Shown here: in pieces, positions 46,402 to 57,626 of the stretch | How the letters are laid out: each line of letters starts with the position of its first letter | How positions within the stretch are numbered: position 1 is the stretch's first letter | Source: Knoxdaviesia capensis | Taxonomy: Eukaryota; Ascomycota; Sordariomycetes; Microascales; Gondwanamycetaceae | Reading direction: 5' to 3' | Assembly (NCBI GenBank): GCA_001510575.1 | Contig: LNGK01000004.1 | Coordinates: 601,989 to 665,988 of the forward strand | DNA: 64,000 nt | Notes under the pieces: generated by a model | The model's input: only the letters and a program-made list of their open reading frames with translations | The model's database searches: none | What the model was told of the DNA's origin: nothing | Made by a program: the position numbers and the translations under genes

Positions 46402-47264
46402 TGGCGATCGGGCTTCCGGATCTGTTGGATCACAGCTACCACTACTCGATCAGCCGTGAATCTTCACCAGAAGACATATACATTCTCTTTGGGCTGGAAT
46501 GGTAACAAACATATACTCGGTACAGAATCTCACCTATCGACAAGTGTCGGGCTTGTTAGGGATTCTGGTGACTGGGAACCAGATTGAAAAAACGAGGACT
46601 GGGCTACATTTCACACGTCTCGTTTGCGAGTGGGAATAGTGAAGGAGGGAAAGAGGTATGAGTGACGGGAGTTACGACGATACAATGGCAAATCCCCGTG
46701 AAATTAAGGCCTGTGGAGAGACAAATTGCTCGGTTAATATGATAAATTAATGCTATGCCTACCTGGCATCACTCTTGATGCTTGTCTGAATACCCGTCTC
46801 GGTCTCAGTCGTCTGCGTATGTATGTAGTCTCCATCTTCTCGCACGCCTTCTGCTCTTTGAACACAAACAACAGAATGAGGGCCATCTACGAGTACAAGG
46901 TTTTCTCCGCGTTTGGTTGAGCGTGATGCTCAACTCAGTTATCGCCATGGCCTCACCTCTAACTGGCTCTTGACCCCAAACACAATCACTAACACAGAGC
47001 AATACATCACGATGGAATTTAACGCGAGAGTTCCTACAGATCACCTGCCCTAACCCTAACAACCACACCGAGACAACGACATCATCCTTCGCTATCATAT
47101 TGACACGTAACAAATGTGAATTATCATAATCGCCTTATATAAAACAATAGCGTAACACGCGGAGCAAAGCCTGACTTGAGCCCTCCTATATTCCTTCTCA
47201 CCGATAACGCGTTTCGTTAAATAAGGACACCTCGTCCTTTTAATTATTAATTATTAATTATTAA
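46402..47264. other. Intergenic region left of the retrotransposon
   Basis: No gene recognised. It contains a short CCCTAACCCTAAC motif at 47048-47060 and ends in an A/T repeat (TTAAT/ATTA words, 47240-47266) directly beside the insertion. CpA and TpG are present here, so RIP did not extend this far left. Confidence 0.55.
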
Positions 47265-47269
47265 TTCTT
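47265..47269. repeat. Target-site duplication, left copy (TTCTT)
   Basis: TTCTT directly precedes the 5' LTR, matching TTCTT directly after the 3' LTR at 52919-52923. Five bases is the expected size for copia integrases. Confidence 0.9.
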
Positions 47270-47611
47270 TATTGAATATTAGATTAATTCATATTATATT
47301 ATCCTTTATATAGCCGGAAGTTCATAATAAAGAATAAGGCTGCGATAAATAGCCTGGGGAATAATGATAGATGTAATATAGATTTACGAAGAGCCTAGTA
47401 TAGGAAGGGAAGCCTTAGAAGGCATTAGGGATCTAGACGGGGGAAGCCTAGATCCCATAGGGGATAAGAAGGAAGCTTTCCCCCTATCTATTCTAGTATA
47501 GTATTTCATAGCTATTAACTACTTATCTTATTTTTTACCCCCTACCTTTATAAATAGTATTAACTATAAAGTTACGCTTCTAATTCTAACCGCCTTTCTT
47601 ATATTTAAATA
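47270..47611 (+). repeat. 5' long terminal repeat
   Basis: 342 bp, starting TATTGAATATTAG (originally TG-) and ending TTTAAATA (originally -CA). It aligns without gaps to 52577-52918. Its first 110 bp keep bases that are mutated in the 3' LTR, while its second half carries the RIP changes. Confidence 0.95.
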
Positions 47612-47640
47612 GGTTATAAGCCTAGCGCTCGTAGCTTTAT
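47612..47640 (+). other. Primer-binding region of the retrotransposon
   Basis: Directly after the LTR comes GGTTATAAGCCTAGCGCTCG. Allowing for RIP, it resembles the primer-binding sequence after LTRs of fungal copia elements. I have not matched it to a particular tRNA. Confidence 0.55.
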
Positions 47641-47669
47641 ACCTTACTATTTTCGTTTCGACCTACCTA

Positions 47670-47688
47670 CCCCCCCCCCCCCCCCCCC
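47670..47688. repeat. C19 homopolymer inside the retrotransposon
   Basis: A run of 19 C just inside the 5' end of the internal region; a run of C contains no CpA inside it, so RIP cannot erode it. It lies near the start of the former gag region. Confidence 0.9.
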
Positions 47689-47689
47689 T

Positions 47690-49220
47690 TAACCTACCTA
47701 TTAATCCTACGGGAACCGAGAAAACTTCCGTAGTCCCTCCCCCCCCCTATTTTCGGATCCTAGAAGCCGTTTAACTCCTATAGTACTCTAATTTTTTACG
47801 TTCTAATAGAACGAGTTTTAGTAACTAATTCTACCCCCCTTCCCCCACCGAGTTAGCCTTACTATTTACGATATTATATAACGATCGATATCCCTAACTA
47901 AGTCCTCGACTTTAAGGTAGAAGAGAGCCGAGCTTCTAGCTAATATCTACGAGGCTACCCTAGAACCCGAGGGAGAGATTCCTATATATATACCTAATAC
48001 CTATACCGTCTACTATCCTCCCCTCCCCTAGGTATAGTTTATAAAAGTAATAACTAAGACGGTTACTAAGAACTTAAAGGAAATTAAGAAGGATAGCGAT
48101 AGGAAGTAGAACTAAATCGTAGATTTAGAGCGGTAGTAGGTATTAATTAAGAAGATCTTAAAGATATAAGATAAGGTTTTATAGATAACTTAGGAAAATA
48201 AATAATAACATAGATCCTCTTTTTAATAGTAGGAATACTAGTCGGAAAACGAAGATAACGATAACTTAGATAAAGACGGGAACTATAGACGTTCAGCTAC
48301 GAAAGTTAAGATAAAGGAGCTTAAGAACTACGTTATCCTTATCGATAAGACCCTAAAGCTAGCTAGTATTTCGGAATAGCTATAGTAATCTAAAGAATTT
48401 AAGATTACTTTAAGCGCGTTAGGTATTACTATCAAATAACTCTAAGACCTCTAACCCCTAGTAAGCGCGTATATAGTACGTATAATAAAGGAATCGATTA
48501 CCCCTAAGATTTCCTTTATATTTAAGGATAAGGTAAATACTTATACCCTATTTAGATCGCTAAAGTAGAATTTCTAGGTAACTAGGGAGTCGTAGATTAA
48601 AAATATTATAATAGTTTTTAATTTCTAAACCGAACCGAGAGAGGGAGTATACTAAATCCTAAATCGATTCGTTTCTATAGTATATAAGGTAAGACTAGAA
48701 GGGCTCGTGATCCCAATTATCTTAACCGCGATAGGCGCCTACTATTATATTACCGCCCGCTACCCTAAGCTTAATAGAGACCTCCACGCTATCCTAAAGA
48801 GTTTTAATAAGGATATCGACGATAAGGCCGCCCTTATTATAGCTATATCTAAATATATAGCTAAGAATATAAACCGCGCTACGCGCTAGTAGTAATCTAG
48901 ATATCCTCCTAATTAGAAGAAGGATAATAGCGTAAAGAAACCTAACTACTATACCCCCCCCTCCCCTAAGCCTACCGCTAGTAGTATCCTTATCTAGAAG
49001 AAGAGTAATATTTAATACTATTAATACGGCTTAAAAGGTTATATTATAAGTAAGTACCGAGTAAAGGCGAATAGTAAAGAGAAGACTTATAAGCTAGGAG
49101 CCGCGAATACTACGACTTCTACTAAGAAGCCTACCGAAGGTAAAGGTAATAAGCCTCCGAAGGACGCTAAGCTAGAGGAGTCGATTACCCTCTACGGTAC
49201 TACCTATACCGCTATAGACT
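47690..49220 (+). pseudogene. Degenerate gag region of copia element
   Basis: No frame survives. At 49016-49057 the spacing of a CX2CX4HX4C zinc knuckle is visible, but its codons now read Tyr (TAC from TGC, TAT from CAT), exactly what RIP produces. Limits are approximate. Confidence 0.7.
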
Positions 49221-49639
49221 AACGACCCTTTAAGCCTTACCCCGTATACTATATCTATATAAATTAGATTTATAATATAGGTTTAGATTCTTATATTTTA
49301 AATAACCTATCTTAGTTTAAGTAAGGATCCCTAAAGACTTTTACTAATTTAATTAAGTTAAGGAGCGGATTATCGGGAGTTCGATATATTAGAATTATTT
49401 AACTCCGGATAAAGGACGGATCTAACCTTAGGATCACTAATATCTAGTATTACCTTACTTTTCCTATTAACGTTATCTCCGGAATTATTTAATATAAGAA
49501 GGGGTACGTTCTAGTAGTAGACTAGCTAATAATTAAGGATAAGGTTATTACTATTATCTTTCCGGTAGAAAGAGGCTTTACGCTAGAAGTAAAGGAAGGC
49601 CTTAAGGCCTATATAACTATAGACGAGCTTCCTCGCGAG

Positions 49640-50650
49640 GAAAGCTATACCTTATATACTAAAGTTAACGGTACCGTATACGCTAACGTGTCCCTATATA
49701 CGCTCTTAGAGAGCGAGGCTCTTATATACTAGCGCCTATACTACCTTAGAAGGGTAGCTATATTTTAAATAATTAAGGTAGTTACTAGTTCTCTAGTTAA
49801 AAAAGTAACCGGACTTATCGAGCCTTATAGCGCCTACGAGTTTAGAAAGATAACGTCTTTTAAACTACTAGACTCTAAAGTACCCTCTAAGGTACCTAGG
49901 GAGGTTATTTATATAGATATAGGTACTATACGACCGGTATCTACGAGCGGGAATAGCTACTTCTTATTAGTATATAATAAGGCGACGAGCTAACGATCGG
50001 TTTATATAACGGCCTAAAAGAGTAATATACTTATATATATCCGGAAGACCGTTAAGAGATAGGCGCTAGAGCTAGGCTAGAAGCCTAAGAAGCTCTATAG
50101 CGATAACGGTACCGACGTTAGTACTAAGAAGCTAGCTACTTACTATAACGAGTAAGGAATCGAGTATATAATATTACCTCTATATTACCTAGCTAAGAAC
50201 GGGCGTATCGAGCGTAGTATCCGCGAGGTCTTATAGAAGACTAGAGTAACCGTTATTACTAAGAGTATCCCGCTAGAGCTATAGGATAAGATTATAACCG
50301 TAGTAGTCTATATACTTAATTAGATAGTTATCTCTAAGAGCTTTAATACGCTAATCGGCGCCTTTTAGAAGGCTTACGGGATATACGAGAAAGTTAATAT
50401 ATTATACCTTCGAATACTAGGTTCTAAGTATATCGTATATATAAACCCCCTCTAGCGATAGAAGATATTAAGCGCTAAATTCGATAGCTAAAATACTAAG
50501 CTAGCACCTACGGGCATAGAAGGTATCCTAGTTAGATACTAAAGCCGCTATCTTTATAGAGTATAGATTCTAGAATTCGGATAGGTATATATTACTAAGG
50601 ATATCTAGTTTTAAGAACGTATCTATAAGCTTTTATATAGAAAGTACGTT
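49640..50650 (+). pseudogene. Degenerate integrase region of copia element
   Basis: The rve-type catalytic order can be followed: an aspartate in a YIDIGT-like context near 49913, an SDNGTD-like motif near 50098-50115 and a KNGRIER-like glutamate motif at 50196-50216. Stop codons, mainly TAG and TAA from CAG, CAA and TGG, interrupt the frame throughout. Limits are approximate. Confidence 0.8.
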
Positions 50651-50999
50651 CGATCTCACCCTCTAGGAGCGCTACGCTAGTTAAAAGCTAGCGTTACTAC
50701 TAGTAGTAGTATCCCTAAGAAGGGGATATCTAGCGTATCGGAGCTATCTAGCGTACCGGAGCTATCTAGGGTATCGGAGCTAACGGCCGTATTAGAACCG
50801 TCTAATACGTAGAACTTATTAGATAACGAGGAAGTTACGACCGCGAATCCTCCTATTACTAACGAGAGCCGCTCGAGACTAGATAAACTCGAAGACCTTA
50901 ACGAATTAGCTAACGACTAACTACTAGGAAGTATTTTTATAGTAGTATCTAATTTAATCTACCTACGTAATACTAACGAAGTATTAAAACGTAACCCTT

Positions 51000-52420
51000 A
51001 GCGAGATTAGAAAGCTATAGGAACCTAGATAGAAGCTATTAGGATTAAATTTCGGAAGGTTATTAAGATAAAGACTTTTAAGGTAATATAGGGAAAGCCT
51101 CTAAAGAAACCGATTACTACGAAGCTCGCTTTTCGATAGAAGACTAACGCGGAGGGTAACGAAACTAAGAAAAAAGTAAGATAGTATACTCGAGGCTTTT
51201 AATAACGAGAAGGCGTCGACTTCTATAAAACGTTCGTATCGACCGCGACCCTAGATACGTAGAGGATCTTATTAACCCTCGTAATTAAGACGAGAGCTAC
51301 CCTACGGTAGATAGATATAGTCTCTACCTACTTATAAAGAGAGCTTAAGGAAACGATTTATATTATCCCTAAGCCTATAATACGTAAGTACCTAGACGAA
51401 TATCCCGAGGAGGCCCTAAAGGTCGGATAGAAGTTAGGAAGCGCTTAGTAGTATTTTATTCTACTAAAACTACTATATAAACTAAAGTAGTTAGGAAGAT
51501 AGTAGTAGATTCGCTTCTAAGAGGTACTCGTAATAATCGGATTTAAGCCTTTATAAGCTAACGACGTAACCTACTATAACCCCTAGACCTAAGTAGTTAT
51601 CTCTTCTTATATCGATAACTTACTAATCCTTTCCCCTAATAAATCTATAGCCGATTAATTTAAGAAAGACCTAATAAGTATTCTAATCTCTAAGTATTAA
51701 GGAAAGCCCGAATAGCTCCTAGGAATAGCTATTAAGATCGAGAACGATAGTATCTTAATTAGCTAGGATACCTATATTAGAGATATACTAGAGGAGTTCT
51801 AGCTTTTAAATTACTAAACCGTAACTACGCTAATAGAGCTAGTTACCTTTTTACCCCCCGAGTATAAAGATATATAACCTACCGATTAAGGCTTATATTA
51901 TCGAATAATAGGAAAGCTCTTATACCTTATAGGAAAGACCCGACCTAACGTAGCCTACGCTATATATTAGTACGCGCGCTTCTCTTACGACCTACGAATT
52001 ATATACGTTAAAGGCCTAAAGCGTATACTACGGTACCTTACCGGATACGCTTAGAAGGGGATTACCTACTAATAGAGTCTTACGGCGTAAGATTAGATAC
52101 TAAACGCCTAGGCCGATACCTTATACGGTAATACTAAAGACGCTAAATTTAAATTAACTACTAGCTATATTATTATATTTAATAATAACCCTATTAGCTA
52201 GTATAGTAAACGGTAGAGGCGGACTACTAACTCTTCCGCTAAAGCTAAGATCTACGTGCTACGAGAGACTATATACTACCTAGTATAGCTTTAATATTTA
52301 TTAACTAAGCTTAACTTTTATATTAGGAATATCGTCTTCTAGGAGGATAATACTACTATTATTACTGCCGTTACGAAACCTACTTACTATCCGAACCTAA
52401 AATACGTTAATACGCCTCTT
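51000..52420 (+). pseudogene. Degenerate reverse transcriptase-RNase H region of copia element
   Basis: Copia-type order is visible: a KARLVARGF-like block near 51170-51200, the catalytic box at 51608-51619 now reading Tyr-Ile-Asp-Asn (second Asp codon GAC changed to AAC), and an RNase H block near 52100-52300. The Asp-to-Asn change is itself a TpG-to-TpA event. Limits are approximate. Many stops. Confidence 0.85.
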
Positions 52421-52567
52421 TACTCTACTATTAACTGAGTACGGGAACTTAATATTAGAGTATAATACGTGCCTACGGTAGAATAATTAGCGGATATACT
52501 AACTAAGCTATTAGGAAGAGTGTTATTTAAGAGGTACGCGGGACTACTAGTATATAACGTTCCGTTT

Positions 52568-52576
52568 AAGAAGGAG
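52568..52576 (+). other. Polypurine tract of the retrotransposon
   Basis: AAGAAGGAG directly abuts the 3' LTR, the position where plus-strand DNA synthesis is primed in LTR elements. Confidence 0.75.
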
Positions 52577-52918
52577 TATTAAATATTAGATTAATTTATA
52601 TTATATTATCCTTTATATAGCCGGAAGTTTATAATAAAGAATAAGGCTACGATAAATAGCCTAGGGAATAATAATAGATATAATATAGATTTACGAAGAG
52701 CCTAGTATAGGAAGGGAAGCCTTAGAAGGCATCAGGGATCTAGACGGGGGAAGCCTAGATCCCATAGGGGATAAGAAGGAAGCTTTCCCCCTATCCATTC
52801 TAGCATAGTATTTCATAGCCATCAACTACTCATCTTGTTTTTTACCCCCTACCTTTGTGAATGGTATTGACTGCAAAGTTACGCTTCCAATTCTAACCGC
52901 CTTTCCTATATTTGAACA
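52577..52918 (+). repeat. 3' long terminal repeat
   Basis: 342 bp, starting TATTAAATATTAG and ending TTTGAACA. Ungapped match to the 5' LTR with 24 differences, all C-to-T or G-to-A. Its outer half (from about 52725) is much less mutated than the same part of the 5' LTR. Confidence 0.95.
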
Positions 52919-52923
52919 TTCTT
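52919..52923. repeat. Target-site duplication, right copy (TTCTT)
   Basis: TTCTT directly follows the LTR terminus TTTGAACA and equals the left copy. Confidence 0.9.
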
Positions 52924-55900
52924 TATCATTTTTTCCTTCTCACTACCGGCATGCCGTCCGGACTTCTCGCCCCCATTTTCTGCCTCCCTGCGTAATCTTT
53001 TCTCTCTCTCTCTCCATCTCCCTTGCCTTGACTATTCTTCTTTTGCTCGCCATATCATGACACAGTCCAATGACAGTATCTCAACCCGTCCATCAGTTTC
53101 CAATCTTTTCTGGCAATATATTGGCGTTTGTTTACGCACAAGTCTTGGGGGGTTCGGCCAAACCCAGTTGGCCTCGCCTTCCAAGAGCCAATAACCTCCA
53201 ACATGCTTATAGTTTCCCAATCCGGACTACACGGGAGAGAGCCTTTTCAACATCAAACAGTTGGCGGCGGGTCTTGGGAGCTTTTCCTTCCACCCCCCTT
53301 TCTTTCCTCCGGCTCGGACGAGAATTGTTGCGATGCCAAAATATTTCGGCGAATGATGTTCACAACACAGACAACAAGAAAAAAGCCCTCAAGGTCTCAC
53401 CGCAAGAACTAAAAGGCAAGGGATCAATCAACCCACGACACTCTCCCTTCCGCCTCGTGAAGCGGGGACTGATTTCGTGCATGACCTAAATCATGCAAGA
53501 TTAGGGCCAGAGTCCAGCTGCCATGGTATCACAGCATCACGAATCTGATATGTGTAACTCTTTCCTACCCCGGGAGTGCAATCTGCTTGCCCATCGGAAG
53601 AGGACAACACCGGAACAAGAAGGGGCACACACACACGGGAACAAAAAATATAATAATGATACTAGTACAACTAATGCTAATGCTACGGCTAAAAAGTCGA
53701 TCCCATTCGGAGACAGACCTAAACTCGGTCTTCGCCGTGCCACCTACAGTACAGTCCGCGCTCGGCGCTGCTGCGAAAGTGGAGGCTCAATGCAAGGTAT
53801 TTGTTGGTATTTGTCCGTTTTTAAATCGGGTTGTCTGCATGATGATGTGTTTCATTTACACGTTGGCAATAACTGGGCATACGCAAACGCAAACGCAAAA
53901 AAGAAAAAAAGGAATTAGTCGACGCGACCGAGAGAGGCACACAGCGGATATGGGTTGATATCGCAGCTTCCGCTCATTTTTACTATCTAGTTCCGCCTGT
54001 CTCGCTTCTCGCTCCCATCCCGTGTGGTCTGTTTTATATTTCCTCGGACAGCTGCACTCTCCCTTCAACTTGACAAGACAAACGCCCGCCGCTTGTCTTC
54101 CTTTGACTGGCCAGACAAATAGGGCCTTGGAGGTCAGAAACAAACAAGCCAACAAGGGAACATATGTCCGGACTACCGTTTGCCACTCACGCCGGGTTGG
54201 ATGCTTCCAATGCAATCCTGAGAAGGCAAGAAGGGAACACCGACGCTGTGAAAGCGTTGGGGAGGGGCACAAACGCATGTTCCACCGTTATGGTGGCCGG
54301 CTGTTCCCAGGGCGTTTGAGATATAAACAGAGATCTTGTACTTCGGTTCACCATCGCGCCCACGGGAGGAACCCATCTGACCTGGTGACACTCGGGATTC
54401 AGGTCGGGCCGCTGGGGGAGGGGGGAGGGGGGGTGACGCTACGCTATCTGGGACTATCTCCCTGATCCTTCTGGCTATTGAGGGCTTCCCATGATGAGGC
54501 GTGCATGTTGTTGTTGTATGGCCAGATCTTGACCAATGCCCAACACCCCCCACCTTCTGTCGTAGATATACATGGAGATGTGCGGTGAGATAATCACAAT
54601 CTGTGCATACGTCCATTCCACCAGACTTTCAGTGTGCAATGTTTCCGCAACCGGCCTTGCGGCTATATGTAGCAGCATGCCTTAATGGGAGTCTGCGATC
54701 TTCCTGCTTGTGTGTTCCGCGTTAAAAGGGCATTGGGTAGGAACAGCAACCAAGAGATCCGTGAAGAGGGGGGGGTGGTTGCGCGCAGGAGAACCAAGTA
54801 TTCACTACTCCTCTCCCGAGCGAGTCACACGGAAATCAACTGGCGGGGTAAAACCTAACTGGCCCATTGACATTTGGAAATAACGGTGTGGCTGCCACCA
54901 AATGAGACCGAGACCACAAACTAGCAGCCTGTTAAACAAACGAGGTCCCTAGACTTGCGATCAGCGCTCTGAAATACCCTTATAAGTCAGTATTCAGACC
55001 CACACGGCACGGCATTATGAGCAAAAGGCAGAACATGAGGGAAGGAGAGTATGAAGAAATATGATGAGAAACAGTGCTGAACATACCGTCATACGGAGGC
55101 ATATAAAAGCCTCCTCTTTCCGAGACGGCGGGCCATCTTTGGTACGGTCTGGCGGGTCCATGGCTAGATGCGGACATATGCGTTGGATGAGAAGAGAGGC
55201 ATATCAACTACTGCACATGGATAATTGAGCGCGGTACATGCTTTTCAATGTAACAACACCACACATGTGCGTGTATATGCATGTTGCCATATGCATTTCT
55301 TTCACCTGAGATATGGAAATGTAGTATCAACCAAGTGTCACATACTGATGAGCCAGTAATGCTATCCCCGGAGAGACACGTCTTCTGGGCACAACCCCCG
55401 AGCAAAGCCATTCCCTAAAGAGAAGAGAGGGGATGTGACCAAGGTGACTACGGAGAAAGGGAATCATGGGAAATGGCGCCAAAGGTGAAAAATAAATAAT
55501 TGACGATGGGCTGGAATAGGGTATGCTTACCGACACCGGACATCTGGACACGGAAGAGGTACTAAGGTGCATATTTTCTCTTCCGATGTGACAGGCGCAA
55601 CATAATAAGAAAACGGAGAGACGGCCCCCTCCACCCTAAGAGAACTCGAGAGTTCAGCTGAAAATGAGCCTATATTATATAATACCTGGGAATTCGAGCT
55701 CAAAAAAAAAAAAAGAAAAAAAAAAGCCGACCTGAATGTGGAAAGTTCCAGGGGTGAAGGGAGAGAGGGTGATCGCCGACAGAGAGGATAACTCAGGGTC
55801 ATCTGGGGCCCCACTGGGTATATGCCTGCTTGAGGCACGTTCGTAGAAAGACCGGGAGAAAAATGCCTCGTACTAGAAACATAATTAGCCCTTATTTCAA

Positions 55901-57543
55901 CTTGTTTGTTATGATTCTTCCCGTACCTAGTTGCCCAGTTCTGCCCAAGAGATTGCTCGCGGAGTTGTCCTATGAGCTGGAGGTGTGTCGTTGGGGCCGC
56001 CAAGCTGTCCGAGGCTGAGAAAATGACGAAATGTCCATTCGAAAAGTTGGCGGGGTCGAATTAGAAGATGGAGGGTCGGAGAGAGCAAGAGAGGGGACGG
56101 AAATGAGAGAAGAAAAAGCAGGATAGTGTGAATTAAGCTAAATGTTGGGTGGTTGGAAGATACGGAAATACAGTACTGTGCACATACTGGTACCGAGATA
56201 TCATTCAATCGATATCGGAATTAGGCGAGATCCTCGTAGGAGAGTGGCTGACAGCATGTTATCCAAACCTTGCCTTTGATTTATCACACAGTTAGCCGCT
56301 AAGTCCAAATGCCGGTACTAGAGCATTTTTGGATTTGGGAGAGGTTGAATCCCTACCTGATAGTTTTTCCGGCTTATAAGTGTGCACTATAAATATATAG
56401 CTCGGGTCCCAGTCCGGGGAACCGGCCGATGTAACTTTGGAGTTCCATTGGCAAGGGTATACAGAGTCAGTGATACTCTTGGGGGGATTTGGCAGGCTAT
56501 TGGTCGGAAGGCTAGCAGTGTTGAGGGAGGGGGAAAATGGGGAAATGGGGTTGAACGTTTTCGAGTGGATTCAGAATATGATAATGTGCATTCAGTCAAG
56601 GTCATGCTTGTCTGGTAAAGTGAGATGTGATGAGGAAGAGAGAGAGGGAAAAAAGGAGAGAAAAAAAAGAAAAAAGGGATGGATAGAAAAAAAAAGGCGA
56701 AGCAGGATGGGGAAAAGCTTGCGCTCTTGTTCTTCAGCCCGCGGTCCTGGCACACTCTGAGCCGGCTCCTACCTTATCGAGCGCTGGTGAGTCGTCAGCT
56801 TCTCTTTCCGTTTCCTGCCACGAGCGAATAGGAGCCCACCTGTACCAAAATTCCCATGAGCAAATGGAGCCCGTTTGACCAACAGCAGCTGAAGAAGTTG
56901 ATCAACGGCCAGAATGGATTAGGACAACCTGTCCCGTTGATCCACGTGCGATGATAACACGCATGATGGCTGGCTCTGCGAAGTTGGAAGGAGCTCTTAT
57001 CGATGCAAAACGAATGCGAGACGCGTTCCTTCCAGCACGGGCACACCGACTAACGCCGGTGACTGATGGCGACATTGGTGGACGGAAGGCACGACTGGCT
57101 TCCAGGAAGGAGAGATTCATCACTGGCGGAAGTCGCGGAGCTGGGGATGAGTACTCAGGCAGGAACGAATCCCCCTTTCCTTTTTCTTTACGTTTTCGTT
57201 GGGCTGCCACTCCCTATTTCGCGACTTCACAAGTTGAATCTTATACACTGACTGGCTCACACTATCACAGCTCAAGCTCACGATAACCCGCTCATCGTCT
57301 CACGCTCCTTCCACACTCCCACGCCCTCCCTGTACAGGCTAGGACTGGATGACTTAGCTTCGTAGACATGGAAACAATTACAATGTCTCTTCTCTAGTTT
57401 ATGTCTTTTGGTCCCTTCGTTATATCGGGACTTCTACCTATCGGTTCGTTGCCTCTAGCCGCTGCTGCTCGGCGGTCTCGCCAACCGACCCCGCTGCCTT
57501 CCCCTTCTTCCAAAGTTCGACATTACTTCCACTAACTAACACG

Positions 57544-57626
57544 GTGAGTTTACCTAAGAACCCCGCCTGATGCTATAAGTCACGACGACACTTTCCGCCT
57601 AACCTTTTCTCTCTCTATCTGACTAG
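57544..57626 (+). other. Candidate spliceosomal intron in a gene-poor region
   Basis: GTGAGT donor, CGCCTAACC branch-like sequence, a long C/T tract and a GACTAG acceptor give a textbook 83-bp fungal intron. The flanking sequence does not encode a protein I recognise, so the host transcript could be non-coding, a UTR or an unknown gene. Confidence 0.3.

Larger units (their letters stand above)
47270..52918 (+). mobile_element. Complete Ty1/copia LTR retrotransposon, RIP-inactivated
   Basis: 5,649 bp bounded by two 342-bp LTRs and a TTCTT duplication, so the element is structurally complete. Order inside: primer-binding region, gag with a degenerate zinc knuckle, integrase, then reverse transcriptase and RNase H, which is the Ty1/copia order (integrase before reverse transcriptase). 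The interior has almost no CpA or TpG and abundant TpA, and every frame is full of stop codons; the longest intact frame is 60 codons. This is the signature of repeat-induced point mutation (C-to-T in CpA context on both strands), a premeiotic silencing process known in ascomycetes. The element sits in an A/T-rich site between the tetraspanin gene and a gene-poor region. Flanking DNA has ordinary dinucleotides, so mutation was confined to the repeat. Confidence 0.95.

Noticed and set aside
48707..48889. 60-codon plus-strand frame inside the retrotransposon
   Set aside because: A remnant of the gag frame that happens to lack a stop; the surrounding frame is destroyed by RIP.
53070..53489. 139-codon plus-strand frame just right of the retrotransposon
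   Set aside because: No family resemblance and a second frame of similar length overlaps it on the same strand.
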